From: Branchiostoma floridae | Lineage: Eukaryota > Chordata > Leptocardii > Amphioxiformes > Branchiostomatidae | NCBI RefSeq assembly: GCF_000003815.2 | Contig: NC_049991.1 | Span: 7,659,703-7,723,702 of the forward strand | Direction: 5' to 3' | Length of the DNA: 64,000 bases | Part shown: piece after piece, positions 1-11,923 of the stretch | How positions within the stretch are numbered: position 1 is the first letter of the stretch | How the letters are laid out: every line of letters begins with the position of its first letter | The notes under the pieces: generated by a model | Databases searched by the model: none | Told to the model about the DNA's origin: nothing | Seen by the model: the letters and a program-made list of their open reading frames with translations, nothing else | Made by a program: the position numbers and the translations under genes

Positions 1-480
1 AAGTGACTCTAGTGAGGAACATGTTGTCTTGGCCTAAATTGTAGATTCTGAAGTGAAACTTGTTTGATGTGGTAGCCATGACTGTACTTGTAAAAGTGAC
101 TCTAGTGAGGAACATGTTGCCATGGCCTAAATTGTAGATTCTGAAGTGAAACTTGTTTGATGTGGTAGCCATGACTGTACTTGTAAAAGTGACTCTAGTG
201 AGGAACATGTTGCCATGGCTTAAATTGTACATTCTGACGTGAACTTGTTTGATGTGGTAGCCATGACTGTACATTTAAAAGTGACTCTGGTGAGGTACAA
301 GTTGTCATGACCTAGTTGTATAAATAAAACTAGTCCTATTGTAAGAGTGACACCAACGTGGTAGCCATATTCAACTTATAAAAGTGACTTTAGTGAGGAA
401 CATGTTGCCATGACCTCAATTGTAGAAGTGAAACTAGTTCGATAGTAGAAGTGACACCAATGTGGTAGACAACCTTTTCA
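1..480. repeat. 93-bp tandem repeat array (minisatellite)
   Basis: Units starting with aagtgactct begin at 1, 94, 187 and 279, which gives a 93-bp period. The first three units are nearly identical. Beyond about 300 they decay into shorter fragments that keep the 'gtggtagcca' and 'agtgac' words, up to about 480. The array runs off the left edge, so its full length is unknown. A weak echo of the same words (gtgtggta, gtgac) occurs near 29820-29930. No coding potential is visible. Confidence 0.9.
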
Positions 481-1250
481 TAAGGTACTGTACTTGAATG
501 TAAACTTAGTGCATTTCGGCGTTAATATCTGATACTATATATCATATCTATACTATAATTATATAGATCACAAACACGAACTATATAGATTCTAAAGGTG
601 CTTTAGAATCTATCATAGATCCGAATCAATCATTTTATGACTTCTGTAGTCATTATATAATCATTACAATGAAATTATTTAGTAGTAAGAAGTTCAACAT
701 TTTCCCATCGAAGCATATGGTTGTGTAGTATGCGAGTATTCAATGTGTAACCGTTGATGTTAATCAAGTGTCTTTGTCGAACAGAGTGGTAATATGACAA
801 AAAAAGAACTCAACTGCCAATGACGTAATGCATCCGTTTCATTTATTTTCGTCACTACTTTATTTGCCACGCTGTCCAGTTTTAAAAATTGTTATGGAAA
901 ATTATTAGTAGTATTATTATGACTTTACATGAATCAGAAAACCATGACGTACATGTTGATGACAGTAGCAGTACACCATAACGCATTTTTCACGTTTAGA
1001 AATTGCAAAATCTTAAATTGCACAACAACTACTAAAAAAGGAATAAACAATTATATACTAGTGCGTTTCCATAATGGTATCATTTATCATCTTGTGTTAT
1101 GTTAAAGAGCAATGGCCATATTATTCCCAAAAGATAAAATTCTATAGCTACATTTTTGGTGTATTGAATTATCTGAAAATTATAGTTTTTGATTGAACAA
1201 AAAAACATTAGATCTATGTCATATGTAATAATTATTGTAAAATCATCGGG
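481..1250. other. Gene-free stretch, probably containing the carboxylesterase 3' UTR
   Basis: This AT-rich sequence has no supported gene. It lies downstream of the minus-strand carboxylesterase stop codon at 1251. A minus-strand AATAAA (plus-strand tttatt at 842-847) could be its poly(A) signal, which would give a 3' UTR of about 400 nt. I see nothing else that can be named. Confidence 0.45.
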
Positions 1251-1841
1251 CTATAATTCCTCCTTATCGGACGATGCCACAAGTTTAGGAATGACGTCAT
1301 TCCAGAGTGCCATCCTGTCAGGGTGCAGCCCTACGTCACTAGATGACGTCATATCCAGGTTCATGTAGGCTGGGTTGACAGGTGTATACTGGGGCCACTC
1401 CGGTACAGCTGGGCTATCAGCTGGGCCGCCGGTATGGTCAGACGGGTCCCTGACAAAAACAGATTTTTTGATATTTTAGAATTTCACGATGTTGTAGGCT
1501 GTGACAGAACGAACCACCGGCAAGGAGCTAAGACAGCATTTTTGGTAACAAGACAGCTGGATTTAGTACGACATACAAAAGAAGAAAAAAATCATTAATG
1601 GCACAACAAAAGTATAGCAGATTTCGTAGGTTCTATTACATAATTACATACCGCACACATAAACAGACGAGTGCATACAGATGCAATGCCTAGTACATAT
1701 ATGAATATCAATAGGCGTGTACACAGCGATGACCTCAGTTTGCGGTGTGACCTGACCCAAAATAACCATACTAGATAGCCCATAGTTTTGATCAAGTAAG
1801 CGCGCGTGTGTGTGTGGTTATTTGTGCCTAATGTATGTATG

Positions 1842-1893
<52 letters not shown>

Positions 1894-4800
1894 GTGTGAG
1901 TGTTTGTTTTGTGTGTGTCTGTGTATGTATGTGTAACGTTAAGTGTTTGTGTGTCTGCGTGCATGTGTGAGTGTGTTGACCATACTGTTTTTAGTTCTGC
2001 TTATAATAATAACACCGATCACCGTTCTGCACTGTAATAACTGAAAAGTAGTATGTGCAGCGCACGCCTAACTAAAAGACTTACCCGGTTCGGGCAAAAT
2101 TAGCCCAGAAAGCCATCATGTCCGCGCTGAACTTCTTGTCATCCGCTGTGTTTGGAATTACGCCTCCGGCTGCTAGATGTACGTCAATGAAGGGCCATCC
2201 GGACATACTGGTCGTGTCATCTCCATGGTCACACCCCACCCACTCCGGTCGGGTGGCAGCGCTCGCCGAATGCACGTAGTGGTTCTCGTACAGGTAAACA
2301 TTAGACCCAGATGCTAAAAAAAACAGGTACTAGATATAAACTTGAAAGTTCTTCTGTGTTGGTAGAAGTCATTCTTGAACTAGTTTAACTGTAATATACA
2401 ACATAAAAATTGGACCCAAATTCTCGACTGAACAGCACCAGTCTTTGTCAAGGGATAAAGATTCCACTGCTGAAGTGACCAGTAATCTTATTCTCCAATC
2501 AGAGGTTGGGTAGACAGTAGTGGCCGGGATTTCTTACAATCCGCCGACACAACATCTGCTTTGAGAATATTGTAATCTCACCTGCGTGTTTGTTTGCGGT
2601 GTCCACCGTTGGAGCCACGAACATCTGGTCGCCAGCAAATAGTGTGTACTGGTGCTGCACGGCCATTGGGTCGTCTGGATTGTAACGGTAAACTTCCCTA
2701 GCAGCTGCTATGACACTGTCCTTCTTAGCCCCCTGATACAAAAATAAAACACATTCAAGTAACTCATCAATACATCATTACATGACTGTTTACGTTCGGG
2801 TTTTGAAGATAAAAATCTTCATTCTATACTAGTGTTGTTTGTGTACGTATCAGAATAAATGTCATTGAACGTAAAGCCAAAATGCAGTTACTCAAGCAAC
2901 TGGATATGATTTTGGAAACGGTCAGACTAGCATCTACTGGTTTTCGTCAGTGACACATTCCAAAATGATATCCAGTTGCTTGAGTAACTGCATTTTGGCA
3001 CATCTTATTACCTGGAAGTCTAATCTTCATCGACGTATTCGAATGTAATGTAAAGTATAAAGTTTGTTGGTATTCCTACCTGGTAGGTTCTGTCTATGAG
3101 TTTCTCTAGCTCGTGGAGGAAAGCGTCCTCTGTCATCCCTTGCCCGAAACCTAAAGGGCCTGTCAAGGACGGCATCACAAATCCGAACTCGTGGTTGTTG
3201 ACTCCGAGGAGATACTCTACAGCATTTGCTTGACCGTCGTGGTACAGATCTTTGGGGTGCTCCGGAAGAAAGTTGCCGTCAAGCACGGGCCCGAAATATT
3301 CCCCCATTTCACCACTGCCCATCTTCATCATTCGTAGAGAACCTTCCAAGATTTCGTCTGCAGTCTTTTGCCTCAGACAGTCTACCAGGGAAGCTGAATC
3401 CTTCGCATCACATCCAACCTCTTTTGCCAACTTTGCGGCCAACTCCAAAGGTTTCGGCAGGACTTCCATTGTGCTATAGGTGCCGCTTTGAGAGATAGCG
3501 CGCTGGAAAAGACCCTTACCAAGAGGGGAAGCGACCTGATAACTAACGCTCAAGCCACCGGCGGACTCGCCGAAAATGGTGACCCTGTCCGGATCCCCTC
3601 CAAAGTTTTGAATGTTTTCCTTCACCCAGATCATTGCCTCGACCTGTGGGAAGAAAGCATTTCCTTTAAACATTATCATAAAATCTCGCTATCATCTTTT
3701 CTTTCAAGCACTAACTATTCTCAAGTCATTTTCATCAAAATAACTTCTAAACTGTTTCATCTTCAATATTATACTTTTATAGTTACTTTGATATACCAAA
3801 TTTGTAACTTTACGAGTATCCTTACAAGAGGTTAACCCATATAACCTATAACCGTAAAAGTATACCCGACAGTATATTTTGCATGCAAAGTGTGCCAATA
3901 AAATTGTATCTTATAATGTATTATGCAAATCATACTAAAAGGAAAACTGTTAGCCCCTTAGCTTGTCCAAGAACTTAAACATCTTTCTACTTGTCTCAGT
4001 TGATTTTCTTATATGGCTAATATAATGCCCATACGCCGAACAGCAGTTACTCAAACAACTTGAAAGGATTGTGCGTCCAGTTGCTTGAGTGTGCTTTTCG
4101 GTGTACTGTAAATGCAGAAATGTTCGCGGTGGATTAATATTCGCGGTTTTCGCGGTGACCACTTTACCGCGAAATTAAAACCACCGCGAACATTTTTCTA
4201 TAATGGTATTAGGCTGCAGTCTATGGTGTTACCGCGAACTTAAATCCACCGCGAAAAGTCCCTTTTCCCGCTACCGCGAAATCAAATCCCTGCGAACTTA
4301 AATGCATTTACAGTATCTAATTACCCGGATGGCTAACCTTCAACGTATAATGCCATGTTTACAATATATCCCAGCATGCATATCAAGCGGAAGTAGCTCA
4401 CCTGATCCAGGAAACCAACGTTCCCAGGGGCGTTCTCGTCCCCAGTGCTGAGGAAGCCCAGCGCGCCCAGACGATAGTTGATATTGACCACCACGACGTC
4501 TTGCTTAGCAGCCAGGGCGGCAAAGGGCACGACATGTCCCATCCCCATGGACAGGCCCCCTCCGTGAATCCACAACATTACCTGTGCACAAGGGCAATTT
4601 CCGTTTAACATACTGGTTGGCTTGTTTCAAAGTTAGTTTGCTGTGGAAGGACTTTCGCCCCGCCTCGAGGCTGACTTTATTTCGGCGACTTTGAAAATGG
4701 AGGGACGATACTCTTTCCACGGCTCACTACCTAATTAAGGTAAACTCCCTTTCTCGGCAAACTCTCTTTTCCGGCATTAGAGAATCTTAGCACTAACTTT

Positions 4801-5984
4801 GAAACTACCAACCCCACCCCCCATCCCCCCACCCCCATAGAATAAAAACCCGCACCGCTCGAAGTCTGCGAGGGAGCTAATATAACGGTATGTTTGAATA
4901 AGCCAGTTCATAGTTCTAAGTTCACATGTGCGTAAGTTTCTAGTCAAACATACGCCATTTGAAAGGTTTTCACAGACAATTAGGACCAGGTTCAGGAACC
5001 TGTGCCTGATCCTCTACCTACCCCTAATCTATTCTATGACTTACAGGCAATTTGGCATCTTTTTCAACAGTTGGCGTTTCGATGTTCAGCGACAGGCAGT
5101 CTTCGTCCATATTGTGGTGCTCAAACTTGAATGGGAAGATCTGAAAGACAACTTGACCTTGCGGACAGAAGGGACCGAGTTTTGTAGCGTCCCTGACTCC
5201 CTCCCACGGAGCCGCGGGCTGGGGTGCGCTGAACCGCAGGTTTCCGACAGGGGGCGCTGCGTACGGGATCCCAAGGAAGGTGTAGATCGGCTTGTCCGGT
5301 AGGTCGTTGATGTACTGTACAGTTCCCCGGACATCCCCACTGGTGGTGGGCACAGTACGGCCACCATCGTTCCCTTCAGTAGCAGCTGAGAAGATAAGGA
5401 CTATAACAGCCATCTTAGAACCCACATTTTAATGAGATACGAAAAACAGAAGTTCTACTGCAGTACTAAAGAAACCCACTGATGACCTCATTTGTTGTAT
5501 GGACGCCTGCTGATAACCAAATTTCATAAACAATGCTTGAGGTGGCTCGAGGCTCAAGGACTCTGAAAACTATCAACTATAAGTTGACCCTACTGGTCCG
5601 TCACATAAATAGTCGTTAACACTTTTAATGGATAACTAGTGCGTACTCTCCAAGCAGAGGTTGGTGGGACGGTGCCGGTGGTAACTGTTATATCACATGT
5701 CTCGTTTTTTGTCCGCACTCCCCAGAGAACGCGGGACATGACGTTATGGCAAGGTCACAATCTTCTTGGCCAACCTTTGCTTGAAGTACTTTACGGCCAA
5801 GAACAAGTAAATTCGTGATTCTCAACGTCCTTTACAGCCGGGGTAGCTCTGACATATAACCTTTGGACCCTATGCAAATTGGATTTCAAGATTTTCGAAC
5901 CAAGTTAAACTAATATCTCATACAAAACTCACCTTGTGCCCAAAGGCATACCAGTAGCATCAAAAATATGGTCCCTTTGGCCAT
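1251..5984 (-). CDS. Carboxylesterase (type-B, cholinesterase/carboxylesterase family), secreted or ER-luminal
   Basis: Seven exons: complement(1251-1449, 2085-2313, 2582-2732, 3080-3643, 4402-4581, 5045-5385, 5933-5984). They total 1716 nt and encode 571 aa, a normal length for this alpha/beta-hydrolase family. All introns are GT-AG. Exon 1 encodes only a hydrophobic signal peptide ([17 protein letters not shown]). The oxyanion-hole motif HGGG is at residues 137-140. The nucleophile Ser218 sits in GESAGG. The acid is Glu343 in NNHEFG and the base His459 in CDHGDD, so the triad is complete. The protein ends in KEEL, which resembles an ER-retrieval tetrapeptide (compare HIEL-type ends of mammalian liver carboxylesterases). 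The family hydrolyses carboxylic esters, thioesters and amides. The substrate cannot be told from sequence. There is no sign of the C-terminal tetramerisation segment of acetylcholinesterase, so a generic carboxylesterase is preferred. Introns hold a GT microsatellite, a 42-bp-arm hairpin and a MITE. Confidence 0.95.
1805..1960. repeat. (GT)n microsatellite, imperfect
   Basis: A long run of gt dinucleotides (purest at about 1843-1890) with interruptions, inside the last intron of the carboxylesterase gene. It is probably polymorphic. Confidence 0.95.
2876..2999. repeat. Near-perfect 42-bp inverted repeat (hairpin)
   Basis: The arm at 2876-2917 and the arm at 2958-2999 are reverse complements over 42 bp with one mismatch, separated by about 40 bp. 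It lies in the carboxylesterase intron between 2732 and 3080. A decayed fragment with the same 'cagttactcaa' and 'ccagttgcttgagt' words is near 4044-4090, so this is probably a small dispersed foldback or MITE family. Confidence 0.85.
4104..4315. mobile_element. MITE family A (TIR ctgtaaatgca; TA target), copy 1
   Basis: A 208-bp element bounded by TA dinucleotides, with inverted ends ctgtaaatgca. The interior has many copies of the word ttcgcgg/ccgcgaa. It lies in a carboxylesterase intron. Two further copies are at 48816-49027 and 50229-50440. The TA target duplication fits the Tc1/mariner type but not exclusively. There is no coding sequence. Confidence 0.9.
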
Positions 5985-7690
5985 AGTGAGAGCAAGGGTA
6001 CGTGGAACTGGAAAATTCAGTAACTGTCTGACGTGGTGTGTTTGTCGCGTGTGTTTGCGGTGATTTAATGGACACGTCAAAGCATGGTGGCAATAATCCA
6101 CAGGCCACGCCCCCTGAGTAATGATGTCAGCGAAAAGGCTACGTACACATTTGTGACGCGCTAGTTATTTCAAGATGTATACAAAATAGGCTTTATTTCG
6201 GAATAGAGGGTTGTCAGTTGTGTTCCATTGTTTTCCTGCAAGAGCAGAGGTCAGCAAAATGCCACCTGTGTTGAATAGCTCACCTGTGTCTCCCACCTGC
6301 TGATTACGACAGGTGTAGCTACAGGTACTGAAAGGCACATACACACAGAAAGAAGAAAATATTCCATAAGTGATTATATTTTATTCCATTTTGAAGTTAT
6401 AATTCTAAAAAAAACTTTGGATTTAACTTTGAACAAGAATGGCAATAAAACATCATTGAAACGGAAAAGATTCTCTTACAGTCTTACTGGAGGTGAACAT
6501 AAGAAAGACCAAGTATGGGATAAAATGGACTGGATGTTTTAATAGTCCTGTGGTTTAGAAACATCTGGGGGGTGTCTTTTTTCGCCCTCGAGCATTAGTG
6601 TTGTGTTCTTCAGAGGATGTCATCTATAAAACTAAGTCAGTGTGGCCTTACAGAAATAAATCATTCATTTTTTTTATTTATTTATAGTGAGACTAGCTGT
6701 TAACATAGTTGCTTAGCAGTGACGCTAAAAAAAATATTGTAATTCGGCTTTCGTTACGTTTGTATGCACACGGAACAAACAAACAAACAGTTGTCCATTT
6801 AGATGTCAAACAAGGGACGGGGAATTCTCTGGTTGCTTGTCATATCAGTAAACCATCCCGAGTTTGTTGAGATAGCTTATCATCCAATACGTCGTGGTCT
6901 TCTCAACCACCCTAGTCAGCTGTGTTGCTGCTTTTGGCCGCATGGTGGCGTTGCCGTTAGAATGTGGCACCATGAAGTAACACCACATCACCACATGTAT
7001 GTTTGTATATTTTGATTTTTACATTGTATTTAGCAAAATCCCATTCCCTACTTTCAAACCTTCTTCTAGGTCTCCCGTCGTAGGTTGCTGATAAGTTAAT
7101 GAATATATTCTAATGTTGCAATTTTAACCCACTGAACCCGATTCAACCGTTGTTAGTTTCCGCTCTAATTGTAATTACTGTCTTTTGATACAAGTCGTCT
7201 TACTGTTGTTAGTTTGAGTTCTCTTGTGGGTTTTATTTAACTATCAAAAAGGCTGCATCCTTCATTGAAGTCAAAGTGATTGGATATAATGTTCAAGCCG
7301 TGTTAAGGTTGCTTTGGTGATGAATTTGGTCTTATAACATTCATATCTTTGGAAGTGAAACTTTCTTTATTTTAGATTTCCATACATTTATTGTATTAAG
7401 GGATGCATTAAATCGACTGTTTCCATCCAGACTATTGTCTTTGAAGCAAAAATGCTTATTTAGCCTCTTTGCACTATATAACGCGTAACATTCAATGTAA
7501 AAATGGGAGAAACGGAAATAGTAACAGACTCATAATTACATAGTAGTAAGGTTTAATGCCTCAATATGTAAGTTGCTTGCTTACAATTCCAACTCAAATA
7601 ACGTTAGCGAGCATGGCTTCGTTCCATTAAAATTCTTTACTGAATGTTCCTTCAAAACGACGTACATAAATAACATTGCATTTGATGCAA
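5985..7690. other. Intergenic spacer between carboxylesterase and mucin genes
   Basis: The carboxylesterase promoter should lie just above 5984, but I see no clear TATA box. The rest is AT-rich with no supported exon or named repeat. The short open frames here lack splice-site and family support. Confidence 0.5.
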
Positions 7691-7693
7691 TAC

Positions 7694-7699
7694 TTTATT
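7694..7699 (-). promoter_or_regulatory. Candidate poly(A) signal of the CBM14 mucin gene
   Basis: Minus-strand AATAAA (plus strand tttatt), repeated four bases further on, about 165 nt downstream of the stop codon at 7862-7864. The position fits, but the hexamer is common in AT-rich DNA. Confidence 0.45.
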
Positions 7700-7861
7700 T
7701 ATTTACACTATCGTACTTTACAAGCACCAGAAACATTTTCGTCACAACTTATCAAAAGTAAGAATTTTACAAATACTATTCAATTTGATTGTAATCATTA
7801 TTGTAGTGATGTTGGCGTTGCTATAGTAACCAGTTGGATGTAATTTTCCCTCTGTGACTGA

Positions 7862-10800
7862 TCACTGGCGGTTTCGAAATTCTGTGGGCAACGTCTGTAA
7901 AAAGAAAAGTATGAATTTTAGTATATGTCATATTTGCATACGATACGATGCTACAAGGCATGAAAATCTACTATAGTATTAAAGTACCGAAACAATACAT
8001 TTTTTCACAAACACAAGAATTGGTAGTTTGCATGATAGCCCTTCCACTTATCAATAAGTGCATGTACATGTGGCGTCCAGAATCCATCTGTGCTGTACAT
8101 ATTTCTACATAGCATTACGCAAACAGCTTTAACTTCATTTCAAATTTCCAACACAAGACGGGGGCCGGTACCGACTTCCTACCACCTTTCACCCGTGCTG
8201 ACGTCACACTTCCGGAAAGTGACGTGTACTCAACATCTGGGTTCTCAAAAACACTGAAGAAGTCCAAAGTCAGAATTCTTGTGCGTGAACTCAAATCTGT
8301 CTCCATGCATAGCGCTACTACACTGTTGTTACGAAATAATCACTGCACGTGTGATAAATAGATTACGATAAATGGATATTGAGAGGCGTAGACGTACGTA
8401 CCCCACAAGGCGCCGACACCGCCCAGGGCCAATTGCAGACCTGCAGCTCCAAGTCGAAGACCAGACCCCCGGGCGGGCAGTCTCGCTGGTAAGGCCCGGG
8501 ATGTCCGGGTACGCACTGGTAAAACTTGTCACAGTTCTCAGGGTCGGGGTGGATGCCTGGTGCTTTTCCTTCACACGTGAATGTGGCTACAGCATCTTCC
8601 TCGGCATGGGTTGGAACATCTGCCAAGACCTATAGGAGAAACAAATAATACAGAAAAAATTAAACCAATGTCCAAAATGCTTGCACGACACCGATAACAC
8701 TTAACTTCAACATTGACTGCAATTAACCGTGATAGTATTATTCAATTAGCATAACGTCTGTACGAAATGTACACAATTTTAATGTTACTGAAGAATGTTT
8801 CCGGATGTTTCGAATCGCCTGCTGGGTTCACCGTGACGTCATTGCAGGTATTGTAACCTTACATCACAACCTCTTCTCCTTTAATTGTCACTTTGATTTT
8901 TAATTTTTGGATGCCATTTTACAATAAACGCATGAACATTATACACGATATTAAAATACCCGAATACAAGAATTACGAGCTGGAAGTATTTCTCGAATGG
9001 TTCGGTGTTAAAGATCATTTTGTTGTGAACGATTGTATTCAAAATACTATGATTGTTGTTGGAGATGGTAAGAAAATGCTGCATTTTGGTGTGCAATGAA
9101 GATAAGAGATTATGTCTATTGACAAAATCTGATGGAAAATCAAAGTGTAATTTTCAAACAAACACTTACCCCGCAAGGCAGAGCGACATTTTCGGGCCAG
9201 TCGCAGTACTTCTTCTCCGGGTCGAATACGGGTCCGCCCGGAGCACACGAGCGGTGGAAGGGATCGGCAAACCCGACAACACACTCGTAATACTTCGTGC
9301 AGTCCTCGGGATCCGGGTACAGGTCGGGCTCCTTCCCGGTACAGCTGAATGCTGTGATAAGAATTAAGATTTCATGGCATGTCCCGGATAACAAAGCAAA
9401 AGTTCAGTAAGGTTCGTAAGATGCATGTAGAAAAATTTTAAAAAGTTTCTGGTGTGTCTTAGCACCCTACTTAAATCTTTAGTGATTTGGGGCTTTGTTG
9501 ATTCAGAACTGAATTTTGCAGTAACTTACTCTGTTCTGGTAAGTCTGCATGCTATTAGTATGCAAGGAAACCATATTACAAAGTTTACCTTTGGAAGAGG
9601 TGGTCTCTGGGATCTTAGTAGGTTCTGCTGCAGGTTCGGTGGTCTGAGGTGTGGCCGTTGTTGTGGACTCTGCAGACGCTTCCGTTGCCTGGGATGTGGA
9701 CGCTGTTGCAGACTCTGCAGAGGCTTCCGTTACCTGAAGTGTGGACGCTGTTGTAGACTCTGCAGAGGCTTCCGTTGCCTGAGGTGTGGACGTTGTTGTA
9801 GACTCTGCAGAGGCTTCCGTTGCCTGAGGTGTGGACGCTGTTGTGGACTCTGCAGAGGCTTCCGTTGCATGAGGTGTGGACACTGTTGTAGACCCTGCGG
9901 AGGCTTCTGTGGCCTGCGTTGGGGACACTGTTGTAGACTCAGCAGAAGTTTCCGTTGCCTGAGGTGTGGGCGCTGTTGTAGACTCTGCAGAGGCTTCCGT
10001 TACCTGAAGTGTGGACGCTGTTGTAGACTCTGCAGAGGCTTCCGTTGCCTGAGGTGTGGACGTTGTTGTAGACTCTGCAGAGGCTTCCGTTGCCTGAGGT
10101 GTGGACGTTAACGTTGTTGTAGACTCTGCAGAGGCTTCCGTTGCCTGAGGTGTGGACGCTGTTGTGGACTCTGCAGAGGCTTCCGTTGCATGAGGTGTGG
10201 ACACTGTTGTAGACCCTGCGGAGGCTTCTGTGGCCTGCGTTGGGGACACTGTTGTAGACTCAGCAGAAGTTTCCGTTGCCTGAGGTGTGGGCGCTGTTGT
10301 AGACTCTGCAGAGGCTTCCGTTACCTGAAGTGTGGACGCTGTTGTAGACTCTGCAGAGGCTTCCGTTACCTGAGGTGTGGACGTTGTTGTAGACTCTGCA
10401 GAGGCTTCTGTGGCCTGCGTTGGGGACACTGTTGTAGACTCAGCAGAAGTTTCCGTTGCCTGAGGTGTGGACGCTGTTGTAGACTCTGTAGAAGCTTCCG
10501 TTGCCTGAGGTGCGGACGCTGTTGTAGACTCTGCAGAATCTTCCGTTGCCTGAGGTGCGGACGCTGTTGTAGACTCTGCAGAAGCTTCCGTTGCCTGAGG
10601 TGTGGACGCTGTTGTAGACTCAGCAGAGGCTTCCGTTACCTGAGGTGTGGACGCTGTTGTAGACTCTGCAGAAGTTTCCGTTGTCCGAGGTGTGGACGCT
10701 GTTGTGGACTCTGCAGAAGTTTCCGTTACCTGAGGTGTGGACGCTGTTGTAGACTCTGCAGAGGCTTCCGTTACCTGAGGTGTGGACGCTGTTGTAGACT

Positions 10801-11923
10801 CTGCAGAGGCTTCCGTTACCTGAGGTATGGACGCTGTTGTAGACTCTGCAGAAGCTTCCGTTGCCCGAGGTGTGGACGCTGTTGTGGACTCTGCAGAAGT
10901 TTCCGTTACCCGAGGTGTGACGCTGTTGTGGACTCTGCAGAGGCTTCCGTTACCTGAGGTGTGGACGCTGTTGTAGACTCTGCAGAGGCTTCCGTTACCT
11001 GAGGTGTGGACGCTGTTGTAGACTCTGCAGAAGCTTCCGTTGCCTGAGGTGTGGACGCTGTTGTGGACTCTGCAGAAGCTTCCGTTGCCCGAGGTGTGGA
11101 CGCTGTTGTGGACTCTGCAGAAGCTTCCGTTGCCTGAGGTGTGGACGCTGTTGTAGACTCTGCAGAAGCTTCCGTTGCCTGAGGTGTGGACGCTGTTGTA
11201 GACTCTGCAGAGGCTTCCGTTACCTGAGGTGTGGACGCTGTTGTGGACTCTGCAGAAGCTTCCGTTGCCTGAGGTGTGGACGCTGTTGTAGACTCTGCAG
11301 AAGCTTCCGTTGCCTGAGGTGTGGACGCTGTTGTAGATTCTGCAGAAGCTTCTATTGCCTGAGATGTGGGCTCTGTTGTAGCATCCACGGTACCTTCCGT
11401 TGTCTTATTAGGTCTCGATGTTGTTGTAGCTTCTACAGCAGCTTCGAATTCGGTTTCCTGAGGCCTAGGTGTGAACACTGTGGTGATTGGTACTGCAGGC
11501 TCTGTAGTGTTGACCTGGTCAGTGATGATCACATCGTCAGTCACCATGTACATGGTGCTTTGTACATCTAAATCGGTGCCCTGGGCAAAAAGATTTAAGC
11601 ACTGTATAAGAAATACATCTACGCCATCAACTATGTTTCTTGATTCAGTCAAGAGATGAAACAGTTCCATTTCACGGATCTTATTCAGTATACCCAACAA
11701 TTTACCAGAATGATAAGTTCCCGGTAGTTATTGTTCTATATTGGAAGTATGAACATACAAAGTGCTATACTGTTACAGGTGTTACTTAAGTTCACCACAT
11801 TTACAAAAATACTTAGAATATCAAAACGTAGTATCTTACCAGAGTAGACTCAGGCACAGGCATCGTGTATGAACTACAGGCAAGAAAACTCAGAAAAACT
11901 AGAGTAGTATACATCTTCATCAT
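7862..11923 (-). CDS. Secreted mucin-like protein with Thr/Ser-rich repeats and two CBM14 (peritrophin-A) chitin-binding domains; frame broken by 1 bp
   Basis: Five exons: complement(7862-7894, 8402-8629, 9170-9351, 9589-11580, 11840-11923), with GT-AG introns. They sum to 2519 nt, one short of 840 codons. Exon 1 gives a signal peptide (MYTTLVFLSFLACSS core). Exon 2 encodes about 38 tandem 15-residue repeats of the form TTASTPQATEASAES, an expected O-glycosylated mucin stalk. Exons 3 and 4 each encode one CBM14 domain with six cysteines and the usual PDPE(D/N)C, Y.C and VFD motifs. The last exon adds TLPTEFRNRQ. The family binds chitin in gut or surface mucus, so a secreted, mucus-forming, chitin-binding role is inferred. 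Near 10919 one repeat has gtgtga where its neighbours have gtgtgga, which shifts the frame inside the array. This could be a real allele or an assembly error in repetitive DNA. Confidence 0.9.
9610..11360 (-). repeat. 45-bp coding minisatellite (about 38 units) of the mucin stalk
   Basis: A 45-bp unit (15 codons) repeats from about 9610 to 11360 with scattered substitutions. One copy near 10107 carries a 6-bp in-frame insertion, and one near 10919 has a 1-bp deletion. Blocks of several units recur (9845-10075 resembles 10145-10375), which points to higher-order duplication. It should be a variable-number repeat. Confidence 0.95.

Noticed and set aside
9452-10957. Long plus-strand open frames with Cys/Arg-rich repeats
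   Set aside because: They are the antisense shadow of the 45-bp mucin repeat. A repeat whose unit is a multiple of three and stop-free stays open, and there is no signal peptide, splice context or family match.
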